Below, in pieces: positions 26,118 to 34,648 of a stretch of 64,000 bases of DNA. Every line of letters begins with the position of its first letter. Within the stretch, counting starts at the first letter, position 1. The stretch is from Aquabacterium olei (lineage in GTDB: Bacteria; Pseudomonadota; Gammaproteobacteria; Burkholderiales; Burkholderiaceae_C). The DNA lies in NCBI RefSeq assembly GCF_003100395.1, contig NZ_CP029211.1, positions 248,001 through 312,000 of the forward strand, read 5' to 3'. A model generated the notes under the pieces. That model did no database searches and was not told the DNA's origin. It saw nothing but the letters and a program-made list of their open reading frames with translations. A program made the translations under genes and the position numbers.

Positions 26118-27227
26118 TCAGGCTGCCGCGTGCACCTGGCTTTGGGCGATGTCCCAGCTGAGGTGGGCGGTGGATCCGATCTGCCAGTCGGCCGGCACGC
26201 CAGGGCGAAGGGGGACGCGGATGTCGAGGTCCTGCTCCCAGGCTGTACTGAGATGAACCTGCATGACGTCACCGAGGTAGCTCAGGTCGGTCACGCGAAC
26301 AGGGATGCTCGGGCCGTCGTGCCGCGCTGCGTGCTGCAGTGACAGACGGTCGGGGCGCAGCATGAGCGCCGCGTCGGCGCCTGTCGGTGCGTCACAGCGC
26401 AAGGGCGCATTGGCTACGCGACGTCCATCGGGCAGGACGACGTCGGCAAGCCCCCCTCGGCGCTGTTCCAGCTTGACGGGCAGGAAGTTGCTGTGGCCGA
26501 TGAAGCCCGCCACAAAACGGGTGGCGGGGTGCTCGTACAGCTCGTGGCCCGTGCCCACCTGTTCGATGCGTCCTTTGTTAAACACGGCAATGCGATCAGA
26601 CAGACGCAGCGCTTCCTCCTGATCGTGGGTCACGTACAGGATCGTGATGCCCGTGTCGTGATGAATGCGTTTGAGCTCGAACTGGATCTCCTCGCGCAGT
26701 TGCTTGTCAAGCGCCGACAGCGGCTCGTCCATCAGCAACACCGGCGGGTTGTAGGCCAGCGCGCGGGCGATGGCCACCCGCTGCTGTTGCCCGCCCGAGA
26801 GCTGGCTGGGCTTGCGGTCGCCGTGCTGATGCAGGTGAACCAGCTTGAGCATGGCCTGCACCCGCTCGGCGATGCGAGATCTCTCCCAGCCGCGCACTCG
26901 CAACGGGAAGGCAACGTTCTCCGCCACGCTGAGGTGGGGAAACAGCGTGTAGCGCTGAAACACCATGCCGATGTTGCGCTCGTTGGGTGGCACATTGAGC
27001 AGCGGTTTGCCGGCAAGCTGCACTGTGCCTTCGGTCGGATCCTGGAAGCCGGCGGTGATGTAGAGCGTCGTGCTCTTGCCTGAGCCTGACGGGCCGAGGA
27101 AGGTCATGAACTCACCCTCGCGGATGTCCAGCGACACGCCGTCGATCGCCACGGATTGGCCGTAGGTCTTGCGCAGGCCGCGGATGCTCAGGAAGGGGGC
27201 GTCAGGGGTTGTCGTTTCAGTGGCCAT
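26118..27227 (-). CDS. ABC transporter ATP-binding protein, PotA-like
   Basis: A 369-aa cytoplasmic ATPase. Walker A GPSGSGKST (about residues 39-47), signature LSGGQQQRVAIARAL (about 137-151), Walker B VLLMDEPLSALD (about 158-169) and the switch His in VTHDQEEAL are intact, and a TOBE domain occupies the last about 90 residues. The architecture fits polyamine/iron/opine importers. Start MATETTT at 27227; the frame upstream lies within the permease gene, which it overlaps by 11 bp. It powers the two permeases and binding protein encoded upstream. Confidence 0.93.
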   Translation of the reverse strand: MATETTTPDAPFLSIRGLRKTYGQSVAIDGVSLDIREGEFMTFLGPSGSGKSTTLYITAGFQDPTEGTVQLAGKPLLNVPPNERNIGMVFQRYTLFPHLSVAENVAFPLRVRGWERSRIAERVQAMLKLVHLHQHGDRKPSQLSGGQQQRVAIARALAYNPPVLLMDEPLSALDKQLREEIQFELKRIHHDTGITILYVTHDQEEALRLSDRIAVFNKGRIEQVGTGHELYEHPATRFVAGFIGHSNFLPVKLEQRRGGLADVVLPDGRRVANAPLRCDAPTGADAALMLRPDRLSLQHAARHDGPSIPVRVTDLSYLGDVMQVHLSTAWEQDLDIRVPLRPGVPADWQIGSTAHLSWDIAQSQVHAAA

Positions 27228-28026
27228 GGTCGTCGTCTTTCTTGAACAGGGCAGCAATCAGCATGAAGAGCAGGGTGATGCCGATCAGCACGGTGGACAC
27301 CGCAGCGATCACGGGTGACAGGTCTTGCCGCAGGGCGCTCCAGATGCGCACTGGAAGGGTTTCCATGCCGGGCGTCGCCATGAAGATGGAAACGACCACT
27401 TCGTCCCAGGACACTAGGAAGGAGAACACGCCGGCGGCGAACAGGCTGAGGCGCAGGGCGGGCAGCGTGACACGCCACTTCACCTGCCATGGAGTGGCGC
27501 CGCAGATCAAGGCCGCCTCCTCGAGCGCGAAGTCATAGCCTTCGAGTGCGTTGCACAGCGTGATGATGGAGAAGGGCAGTGCAATCACCAGGTGGCCGAT
27601 GACGAAGCCCACAAAAGTACCCGTCAGGCCGACCTTGAGACACAGTGCGTACAGCGCCACGGCCAGCACCACCACGGGCAAGACCATCGGGGTGATGAAA
27701 AAGCCTCGGAGTAGCGCGCGCCCCGGGAAGGTGCCTCGTACCAGCGCCAGGGCTGTGATGAACCCGAGGCTGACGGACAGCGCGGTCACGACGAGCGCGA
27801 CGCGGGTGCTGTGCCACATCGCCTGCAGCCATCCGGGATCGGCCCACATTTCGCGGTACCACTGCAGCGTCCAGCCAGGCGGGGGAAAGATGAGCCAGGG
27901 TGAGGAGCCGAAGGACAGCAGGGTGATGAAGACGATCGGTGCGAGGAGGAACGCCACCACGAGTGTGCCGATGGCGCCCAGGCTCAGACGGAGGGGGAGG
28001 CCCAGGCGATCATGGTCAAGCAGCAT
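27217..28026 (-). CDS. ABC transporter permease, PotC-like
   Basis: A 269-aa membrane protein with six predicted TM segments, beginning MLLDHDRLGLPLRLSLGAIG. The EAA loop facing the ATPase is DFALEEAALICGATPWQVKW (about residues 163-182). The ATG at 28026 lies within the end of the other permease gene (11-bp overlap). It is the second half of the heteromeric channel. Confidence 0.9.
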   Translation of the reverse strand: MLLDHDRLGLPLRLSLGAIGTLVVAFLLAPIVFITLLSFGSSPWLIFPPPGWTLQWYREMWADPGWLQAMWHSTRVALVVTALSVSLGFITALALVRGTFPGRALLRGFFITPMVLPVVVLAVALYALCLKVGLTGTFVGFVIGHLVIALPFSIITLCNALEGYDFALEEAALICGATPWQVKWRVTLPALRLSLFAAGVFSFLVSWDEVVVSIFMATPGMETLPVRIWSALRQDLSPVIAAVSTVLIGITLLFMLIAALFKKDDDHGH

Positions 28027-28897
28027 GCTGGCCTCCCTTCGCTGGGAAGAGTTTGAGTTGAAGGGCGTACAGGCCCAGGGTGATGACGAGCAGCACCAGG
28101 GAGGCGGCCCCTGCAAGGCCCCAGTTGAGAAGGGACTGCACCAGCTGGGCGATCAGTTCGGCCAGCATCATGTGGCTGGCGCCCCCAAGCAAGGCGGGGG
28201 TCACGAAGTAGCCCAGAGACATTACAAACACCATCAGCGCGCCGCTGGCGACACCGGGCAGGGCCAGTGGCCAAAGCACCAGCCAGAACGCCTGCCAGCG
28301 CGAGGCGCCACACGTGGCGGCGGCACGCAGGATCGCCGGGTCCAGCGCCTTGATCGTCGCGTGCAGGGGCAGAACCAGGAAGGGCAGCATGATGTAGGTC
28401 ATGCCGATGGTGACGCCCGTGAGGTTGTTGACCAAGGCGAGTGGTTCGTCGATGACGCCCCATTTCATCAAGGTCTGGTTGATGAAGCCAGTGCGTTGCA
28501 GCAGCACCATCCAGGCGTAGGTCCGAACCAGCAGGTTGGTCCACATGGATAGCAGCAGGCAGCCCATCAGGAACCGGCTCCAGCGGCTCGGCATGATGGC
28601 CATCAGCCAGGCGACCGGGAAGCCCAACACCACCGTTACCACCGTGACCACGGAGGCGACCAGCAAGGTGTTGTAGAGCACCTTGACGTAGGTCCAGCTG
28701 CCAACAAGTTCTGCGTAGTGCTGCAGGCCGAACTCGGGCTCTGTGATGCTGCGCAGGAGCAGGCTCAGAACGGGCAGCACGAAGAACAGAGCCAGCAGGG
28801 CCAGGGAGGGGGTGAGCCAGGCGAGGCCGCTGCGCCGTCTGGGCGGTGCAGCGGCGGCCGGTAGAGCCAAGGTGGCCGTCATGGTGTCAGTGGGCAT
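28016..28897 (-). CDS. ABC transporter permease, PotB-like
   Basis: A 293-aa membrane protein with six predicted TM segments; the EAA motif is LDPAILRAAATCGASRWQAF (about residues 193-212). The N-terminus has a proline/alanine-rich cytoplasmic stretch before TM1. Start MPTDTMTAT at 28897 is preferred over the ATG 21 bp further up. It is preceded by the binding-protein gene and the 28919-28941 stem-loop. Confidence 0.9.
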   Translation of the reverse strand: MPTDTMTATLALPAAAAPPRRRSGLAWLTPSLALLALFFVLPVLSLLLRSITEPEFGLQHYAELVGSWTYVKVLYNTLLVASVVTVVTVVLGFPVAWLMAIMPSRWSRFLMGCLLLSMWTNLLVRTYAWMVLLQRTGFINQTLMKWGVIDEPLALVNNLTGVTIGMTYIMLPFLVLPLHATIKALDPAILRAAATCGASRWQAFWLVLWPLALPGVASGALMVFVMSLGYFVTPALLGGASHMMLAELIAQLVQSLLNWGLAGAASLVLLVITLGLYALQLKLFPAKGGQHAA

Positions 28898-28918
28898 GGG
28901 TTCATCCTCTAGGGGCAA

Positions 28919-28941
28919 GCGCAGGGGCCGAGCCCCTGCGC
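28919..28941 (-). terminator. GC-rich stem-loop between binding protein and permease genes
   Basis: GCGCAGGGGC - CGA - GCCCCTGCGC is a perfect 10-bp stem with a 3-nt loop, in the 60-bp gap after the binding-protein stop. No T-run follows. Such hairpins commonly stabilise the binding-protein message or attenuate read-through, so that binding protein exceeds permease. Confidence 0.65.
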
Positions 28942-28957
28942 ACTTCCGCGGTGCGGG

Positions 28958-30001
28958 TTACTGGGCCTGCCAGGCGTACCAGCGCTTGGCGACGACGTCG
29001 CGGTTCTCTGCCCACCAGGCCATGTTCAGGTTGATCTGGCCTTTGGTGAACTGATCGGGCAGGGTCTTGACCGCCGCAGGGGACATCAGCGCCTTCGAAC
29101 CGAGGTTGACCGGGGCGTAGGCTGTGTCCGTCGCGAAGTCGGCCTGCCCCTTGGCACCAGCGGCATAAGCCAGGAACTTCATCGCCTGGGCCTTGCGCTT
29201 GCTGCCCTTGGGAACGACGAGCACGTCGGCGGCTGTCAGGCTTTGAGTCCACGACACGTCCACGTTCTGGCCACTGCTCTCGACAGAGTGCACGCGACCG
29301 TTCCAGAACACGCCGATGGGCGCTTCCCCCGAAGCCAGCAACTGCTGCGACTGGGCGCCTCCCGTCCACCACACGATGTTGCCCTTGATGGTGTCCAGCT
29401 TCTTGAAGGCGCGGTCGAGGTCCAGCGGGTAGAGCTTGTCGGCAGGCACGCCGTCGGCCAGCAGGGCCAGTTCTAGCACGCCAGGGGCGGACCATTTGTA
29501 GAAGGTGCGTTTGCCGGGGTAGGTCTTGGTGTCGAACAGGGCCGAGAAGTTGGCGGGGGCCTTGCCCTTGTAGATGTCCTTGTTGAAGGCCATCACGAAG
29601 GCGTAGTAAAAGCTGCCCACGTGGTACGGACCGGAGAAACGCGGGTCGAGCTGGGCCTTGGGGACCACGCTGTAGTCGATCGGCTCGAGCAGGCCATCCT
29701 TGGCGGCCTTCGCGGCAAAGTCGGCCTCGACGTCGACCACGTCCCATGTGACGTTGCCGCTCTCGACCATGGCCTTGAACTTGCCGTAATCGGTCGGACC
29801 GTCTTGCTGCACGGTGATGCCCGTGACCGCAGTGAAGGGGACGGCCCAGTGTTTCTTCTGGGCAGCCTGGGTGGTGCCACCCCAGCTGGTGAAGACGATG
29901 CCGTCTTGCTGGGCTTGCGCGCTCAGGCTGGTGGCGCCCAGCAGGCCCATCACAAGGGTGGCGATGGCGTGACGACGGGGGGAGCGAAGGGTATCGGTCA
30001 T
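28958..30001 (-). CDS. ABC transporter periplasmic binding protein, PotD/PotF-like
   Basis: A 347-aa extracellular solute-binding protein (SBP family 8 type). Signal peptide: basic start then LVMGLLGATSLSAQAQ, cleavage about residue 31. The mature start GIVFTSWGGTTQAAQKKHW and DVVDVEADFAAKA resemble polyamine-like binding proteins. The aromatic-rich pocket region SFYYAFVMAFNKDIYKGKAP is present. The ligand is probably a small cationic or amino compound, inferred from the family and from the neighbouring oxidative enzymes. Confidence 0.92.
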   Translation of the reverse strand: MTDTLRSPRRHAIATLVMGLLGATSLSAQAQQDGIVFTSWGGTTQAAQKKHWAVPFTAVTGITVQQDGPTDYGKFKAMVESGNVTWDVVDVEADFAAKAAKDGLLEPIDYSVVPKAQLDPRFSGPYHVGSFYYAFVMAFNKDIYKGKAPANFSALFDTKTYPGKRTFYKWSAPGVLELALLADGVPADKLYPLDLDRAFKKLDTIKGNIVWWTGGAQSQQLLASGEAPIGVFWNGRVHSVESSGQNVDVSWTQSLTAADVLVVPKGSKRKAQAMKFLAYAAGAKGQADFATDTAYAPVNLGSKALMSPAAVKTLPDQFTKGQINLNMAWWAENRDVVAKRWYAWQAQ

Positions 30002-30041
30002 GGTCGTGTGCAGGTTGGGGTGGGGCGGAAGAAACAGGGGC

Positions 30042-30356
30042 TCAGGGCAAGGGGGAGAAGGAAGCCGGGCGCATGACCTTGCTGTCCATTTCCTCGATCA
30101 AGGCCTGGATGTGTGGGAGGAAGGCTTGCCAGGCTGGGTCGGCAGCCAGCGTGGCGCGGCGACGGTCGCGTTCGTCCAGGCTCTGGAAAGCCCAGATGTG
30201 CACGATCTGGTTCTGGGGTCCGATGTCGGACTGGAAGTACCCGACCAGGTGGCCGAGGTGCGCGCGCTGGATCGCGATGCCTTGCTCGCCCACCAGGGCC
30301 AGGTAGTTGGGCAGGGCGCCGACCTTGAGGCGATAGGTGCGGATCTCGTAGTACAT
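30042..30356 (-). CDS. NIPSNAP family protein
   Basis: A 104-aa dimeric alpha-beta barrel protein: MYYEIRTYRLKVGALPNYL, GYFQSDIGPQNQIVHIWAF, and WQAFLPHIQALIEEMDSKVM are the family pattern. NIPSNAP proteins occur in many oxidative catabolic operons without an assigned reaction. The ATG at 30356 is 2 bp after the stop of the upstream dehydrogenase; a much longer frame further upstream is antisense-like shadow. Confidence 0.9.
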   Translation of the reverse strand: MYYEIRTYRLKVGALPNYLALVGEQGIAIQRAHLGHLVGYFQSDIGPQNQIVHIWAFQSLDERDRRRATLAADPAWQAFLPHIQALIEEMDSKVMRPASFSPLP

Positions 30357-30358
30357 GT

Positions 30359-31855
30359 TCAGCGCATCACGAAGGGGTCGGGGATGGGAGCGTCCGAGGT
30401 GTTGATCCAAACGGACTTGGTGCGGGTGTAAGCCAGCGCGGCTTCCATGCCACCTTCGCGGCCCAGACCGCTTTGGCCGAAGCCGCCGAAGGGCACAAGC
30501 GGAGAGACGACTCGGTAGGTGTTGACCCACACGATGCCGGCGCGCAATTCGCGGATGAGGCGGTGGGCCCGCGTCAGGTTGGTGGTGAACACGCCCGAAG
30601 CCAGACCGTAAGCGCTGTCGTTGGCCAGCGCGATGGCCTCGGCTTCGTTGTCGAAGCGGATCACGCTGAGCACGGGACCGAAGAACTCGGTGCGCAGGCT
30701 CGGGATGTCGGCGTGCGGACAGTCCAGGATGGTGGGCGCGACATAGTGGCTGTCGGGCGCGAAACCTTCTGCCGTGCCGCCGCCGCACACCAGCGTGGCA
30801 CCCGCATCGATGCTGGCCTTCACGGTGCGCTGAAGGTGCTCGACCTGCTTGCGCGTGGCCAGCGGTCCCATCTCAGTGGCCAGATCTTGCGGGCTGCCGA
30901 TGCGGATGCGGGCGGCCTTCTCGGCCAGCATGGCCAGCAGGCGATCGGCCACGCCACGCTGCACCAGCAGGCGCGAGCCAGCCACGCAACTCTGGCCGCT
31001 GGCACCGAAGATGCCAGCGACGATGCTGTTGCAGGCGCTTTCCAGATCGACGTCGTCGAACACCAGCACGGGCGACTTGCCACCGAGTTCGAGCGAGGTG
31101 TCGGCCAGGTTCTCGGCCGTGTTGCGCACGATGTGCCGCGCGGTCTCCGGGCCACCGGTAAAGGCCACCTTGTCGACCAGTGGGTGCGTGGTCAGCGTTT
31201 GGCCGCAGTCGTGGCCAAAGCCAGTGATGACGTTGACCACCCCGGCGGGGAAGCCCGCTTCATGCACCAGCTTGGCAAAGGCCAGCAGAGGCGCCGGGCC
31301 TTCTTCAGACGCTTTGAGCACCACGGTGCAGCCTGCTGCCAGTGCGGGACCCAGTTTGACGGCCGAGAGAAAGAGCTGCGAGTTCCACGGCACGATGGCG
31401 GCCACCACGCCCAGGGGCTCACGGCGGGTGTAGGCCTCCATGTCGGCCTTGTCCACCGGCAGGTGGCGGCCTTCCATCTTGTCGGCGAGGCCCGCGTAGT
31501 AGCGGTAGTACTCGGCCACGTAGCCGATCTGCGCACGGGTTTCGCGGATCACCTTGCCGGTGTCGCGCGTTTCCAGCTCGGCCAACATCGTGGCGTCGCG
31601 GGTGATCAGATCCGCCAGCCGGGCCAGCAACTTGCCGCGCGCACTGGCATGCAGGCCGCGCCAGGGAGACGCTGTCAAGGCCCGGTGGGCTGCTCGCACG
31701 GCACGGTTCACGTCTTCCGACGTGGCGGCGGGCATGCGGGCCCAGGCCTGGCCGGTGGCCGGGTCCACGCTGTCGAAGTGCGCGGTGCCCGGCTCGAATT
31801 GGCCGTCGATGTAGTGCTGGAAGGTCTGCAGCATGGCGGGCCTGAGTGGGTTCAT
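30359..31855 (-). CDS. Aldehyde dehydrogenase family protein
   Basis: A 498-aa NAD(P)-dependent aldehyde dehydrogenase with E256 (SLELGGKSPV), C290 (ASGQSCVAGSR), TGGPETAR as the dinucleotide element and a C-terminal GFGQSGLGREGG. It is distinct from the GabD-like enzyme further downstream, so the pathway has two aldehyde oxidation steps. The ATG overlaps the monooxygenase stop by 4 bp (ATGA), supporting the first Met over MLQTFQ at 31834. By context it would oxidise an aldehyde formed by the monooxygenase. Confidence 0.92.
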   Translation of the reverse strand: MNPLRPAMLQTFQHYIDGQFEPGTAHFDSVDPATGQAWARMPAATSEDVNRAVRAAHRALTASPWRGLHASARGKLLARLADLITRDATMLAELETRDTGKVIRETRAQIGYVAEYYRYYAGLADKMEGRHLPVDKADMEAYTRREPLGVVAAIVPWNSQLFLSAVKLGPALAAGCTVVLKASEEGPAPLLAFAKLVHEAGFPAGVVNVITGFGHDCGQTLTTHPLVDKVAFTGGPETARHIVRNTAENLADTSLELGGKSPVLVFDDVDLESACNSIVAGIFGASGQSCVAGSRLLVQRGVADRLLAMLAEKAARIRIGSPQDLATEMGPLATRKQVEHLQRTVKASIDAGATLVCGGGTAEGFAPDSHYVAPTILDCPHADIPSLRTEFFGPVLSVIRFDNEAEAIALANDSAYGLASGVFTTNLTRAHRLIRELRAGIVWVNTYRVVSPLVPFGGFGQSGLGREGGMEAALAYTRTKSVWINTSDAPIPDPFVMR

Positions 31856-32889
31856 TGGAAGGCGGGAACGACCTGGGCGATGAAGCGTTCCAGCGTGCGC
31901 TTCTTGGTCTCGAAGGGCATGCAGTTGTCGATCCAGAAGCTGTACTGGTTGTAGCCCTGGGCTTCGTACGACTTCAATCGGGCGATCACCTCATCGGCCT
32001 GACCGATCACCAGCGTTTCGCGCAGCTTCTCGGGGGCGTACTGCGGGAAGGCGTCGAGGTCTTCCTGGCGCAGCGGCTCCATCAGCCCTTGCTCGATCGG
32101 GCGTTCCTTTTTCACCCACTTCATGAAGTGGCAATAGAAGGCCTGCAGATCCTTGCACGCCTGGTTGACTTCCGCCTCGTCAGCACCGACGAAGGTGTGC
32201 ATCAGCAGCATGATCTGCGGGCGCGGCACCTCGGGGTGGGCCGCACAGGCAGCGTTGAAGCGGTCCATCAGAGAGGCCACTTCGGCGTCGCCTGAGGCCA
32301 GCGGAGTGACCTGTACATTGCAGCCGCTTCCCACGGCGAAGTCGTGCGAATGCGGGTCGCGGGCGGCGATCCACATCGGTGGCCAGGGCGACTGCACCGG
32401 TCGGGGCAGCGGGGTGGTGGCCGGGAACTGCCAGTAAGGCGTATCGGCGGATGCATTGCCCTGGAACAGCCTTTGCAACAGCGGCACCATGTCGCGCATG
32501 CGGGCGCCGGCCTCCATTGCGTCCAGCCCCGGGAACAGGCGTTCGTATTCGAACATGTAGGCGCCGCGGGCAATGCCGAGGTCCAGCCGGCCCTTGCTGA
32601 GGGCGTCGACGAGCCCCGCCTCACCAGCGAGCTTGATCGGGTGCCAGAACGGCGCGATGACGGTGCCCGTGCCCAGGCGGATGGTCGACGTCTTGGCAGC
32701 CAGGTGGGCGAGGTTCACGAAAGGGTTCGGTGCAATGGTGAACCCCATGCCGTGATGCTCGCCGACCCATGCGGCCTCAAAGCCGCCCCGCTCGGCGATC
32801 TGCACCAGCTCGGTCATCTCATCGAGTTGCTGCGTGATGGGGGTCTGATCGTCGTAGCGCTCGACGTGCAGGAAAAGAGAGAACTTCAT
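31852..32889 (-). CDS. Luciferase-like (LLM class) flavin-dependent monooxygenase
   Basis: A 345-aa TIM-barrel flavin monooxygenase. N-terminal MKFSLFLHVERYDDQTPITQ, FEAAWVGEHHGMGFTIAPNP (about residues 38-57) and IRLGTGTVIAPFWHPIKLA (about 70-88) are diagnostic. Such enzymes use reduced flavin from a separate reductase, encoded directly upstream in the same transcript. It would hydroxylate or oxidatively cleave the imported substrate. The family contains pyridine, EDTA/NTA, alkanesulfonate and luciferase enzymes; the exact substrate cannot be read from sequence. Confidence 0.92.
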   Translation of the reverse strand: MKFSLFLHVERYDDQTPITQQLDEMTELVQIAERGGFEAAWVGEHHGMGFTIAPNPFVNLAHLAAKTSTIRLGTGTVIAPFWHPIKLAGEAGLVDALSKGRLDLGIARGAYMFEYERLFPGLDAMEAGARMRDMVPLLQRLFQGNASADTPYWQFPATTPLPRPVQSPWPPMWIAARDPHSHDFAVGSGCNVQVTPLASGDAEVASLMDRFNAACAAHPEVPRPQIMLLMHTFVGADEAEVNQACKDLQAFYCHFMKWVKKERPIEQGLMEPLRQEDLDAFPQYAPEKLRETLVIGQADEVIARLKSYEAQGYNQYSFWIDNCMPFETKKRTLERFIAQVVPAFQ

Positions 32890-32912
32890 GATCGGGCTCC
32901 AGTCAGGTCAAG

Positions 32913-33806
32913 TCAGGCGGTGGCCAGGGGGCGCACTTCGCCCGCGTCCTGGTTGCCGATGTAGATGCCGAAGGCGTCCTGGGCACGCTCACGCGCATAG
33001 CGGTTGAGCATGGCCTGCAGGGCGGTGTTGGCCAGGTTGAGTCGCGGTAACTCGGCCACCGGGATGCAGCGCAAGGCATTGTCCTTGGGGGGGTGTGCGC
33101 TGCGGCCGCGGTACACGATGCGCGAGCCGGTCGGCGTGTCAAACACCGCGAAAAGGAAGTCGACCGAGGCCTGTACGCCATGTTGCTTCAGCGCGTCCAG
33201 CAGGCCAGCCACATCTCCTGAGGTGGGCAAATCCAGACCGTCCGGTCCGGCACTCAGCAAGACGCCATCCGGGGTCTCGATGAGGGCGGTGGTGCGTGCC
33301 TGGCGAGCCAGGGCTTCCTGCGCGGCCTGCTGCAGCTGGAAGCCGACATAGGCTCCCTGGCAATAGCCCAGCGGTCGGGCCGTGCGCTGGCCCATGTCCT
33401 GTACCTGCCCGATCAGGATGGTGTGGTCGCCGGCATCCACACGTTGATGCACAGTACAGTCGAACCAGGCCACTGCCCCGGCGATGAGCGGGGCACCGGT
33501 GGTGCCCGGGTGCCACGCCGCCTGGCTGAACTTGTCGGGCGACTTGGAAGCGAACAGACCACTGATGTCTCGCTGGTCTTCGGCCAGGATGTTGATGGCA
33601 AAGCGGTCAGCTTCCATGAACACGGGGTGGCTGGCCGTGGTCTTACCCAGGCAGACCAGCACGAGGGCTGGATCGAGCGACACCGAGGTGAATGAGTTGG
33701 CCGTCAGGCCGCGCGGCGTGCCGTCGGTGTCGACCGTGGTGACGACCGTCACACCGGTCGGGAAGTTGCCGAGGGCTTGCCGAAAGGCTTTGGGATCGAT
33801 GCTCAT
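32913..33806 (-). CDS. Flavin reductase family protein with C-terminal extension
   Basis: A 297-aa protein. Residues about 1-165 are a flavin reductase domain (RQALGNFPTGVTVVTTVDTD; GLTANSFTSVSLDPALVLVC; FAINILAEDQ) that supplies FMNH2/FADH2 to the adjacent monooxygenase. Typical members are 160-190 aa; here about 130 extra residues (VSLL-like helical, ending FGIYIGNQDAGEVRPLATA) may regulate or bind the partner. The ATG shares ATGA with the hydrolase stop. Confidence 0.92.
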   Translation of the reverse strand: MSIDPKAFRQALGNFPTGVTVVTTVDTDGTPRGLTANSFTSVSLDPALVLVCLGKTTASHPVFMEADRFAINILAEDQRDISGLFASKSPDKFSQAAWHPGTTGAPLIAGAVAWFDCTVHQRVDAGDHTILIGQVQDMGQRTARPLGYCQGAYVGFQLQQAAQEALARQARTTALIETPDGVLLSAGPDGLDLPTSGDVAGLLDALKQHGVQASVDFLFAVFDTPTGSRIVYRGRSAHPPKDNALRCIPVAELPRLNLANTALQAMLNRYARERAQDAFGIYIGNQDAGEVRPLATA

Positions 33807-34648
33807 GCGGCCTCCAGTTTGTTTGCGCGGGCCTCCGCGGCCAGCAGGAAGGGGAGCAACTCCCCGTGGACTTGCGGGGCACCGGTCAGCCCCATCATGT
33901 GTCGCTCACCGGCCAGGACCCGGCACCGGGAGCCCGGGACTGCGGCGGCCATCGACTTGGTCATGTCCGGTGTGGAATTCGGATCGAACTCGCCGGTCAT
34001 GAACAGGGCGGGGGGCTGCAGTTCAGTCAGTCTTCCAATGTGGGCGCGGTCGCTCGTGGCAAACAGGGCATAGGTGCGGGCATAGCCTTCTGCGTTCACG
34101 TCTTCAAGCAGGCGCTTGCACAGCTGTGCCGTTGTTTCCAGGTAAGGCGGGATCGGCTGACCAAACCAGCGTGCCAGCGTGGCCGCGATCCCGCCCTGTG
34201 TGTTGGACGTCTGCAGGCTGCGCACACGTTCCTGCACAGCCTCCCGTTGGGCGTCGCTGCGGTTGTAGACCGCATTGAGCGCGCTGACGCTCAGGCAACG
34301 TGCCGGCTCTCGCAAGGCAAATTCCAGTGCCACCAGCGCGCCCATGGAGTGGCCCACGATGTGAGCACGAGGCAGGTCCAGCTGGTCAAGCAGACGCTTG
34401 ACCTGGTCTGCATAGTCCGCAAGTGCCGGGTTTTCCGGCGGGAGCGGGCTGCGGCCATGACCGAGCATGTCGAAGGTCACCACGGTGCGATCTCGGGCGA
34501 AGCCCAGGATCTGGGGCACCCACACGTCCTGCTGCATGCCGACGCCGTGTATGAACACGATGGGCGTCCCTTGTCCATACACCGCATAGCTGGTCCCGTC
34601 GGGCAACAGACCGCGGGCGCGGCTGGGGGGCGGCTGGAGTTCAGGCAT
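33803..34648 (-). CDS. Alpha/beta-fold hydrolase
   Basis: A 281-aa serine hydrolase. HGVGMQQDVW forms the oxyanion region, the nucleophile is S101 in VGHSMGALVAL, the acid is probably in GEFDPNSTPDM and the histidine in GERHMMGLTG. It could cleave an amide, ester or C-C bond in the ring-opened intermediate. Start MPELQPPP lies inside the end of the DUF1185 gene (8-bp overlap). Confidence 0.9.
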   Translation of the reverse strand: MPELQPPPSRARGLLPDGTSYAVYGQGTPIVFIHGVGMQQDVWVPQILGFARDRTVVTFDMLGHGRSPLPPENPALADYADQVKRLLDQLDLPRAHIVGHSMGALVALEFALREPARCLSVSALNAVYNRSDAQREAVQERVRSLQTSNTQGGIAATLARWFGQPIPPYLETTAQLCKRLLEDVNAEGYARTYALFATSDRAHIGRLTELQPPALFMTGEFDPNSTPDMTKSMAAAVPGSRCRVLAGERHMMGLTGAPQVHGELLPFLLAAEARANKLEAA

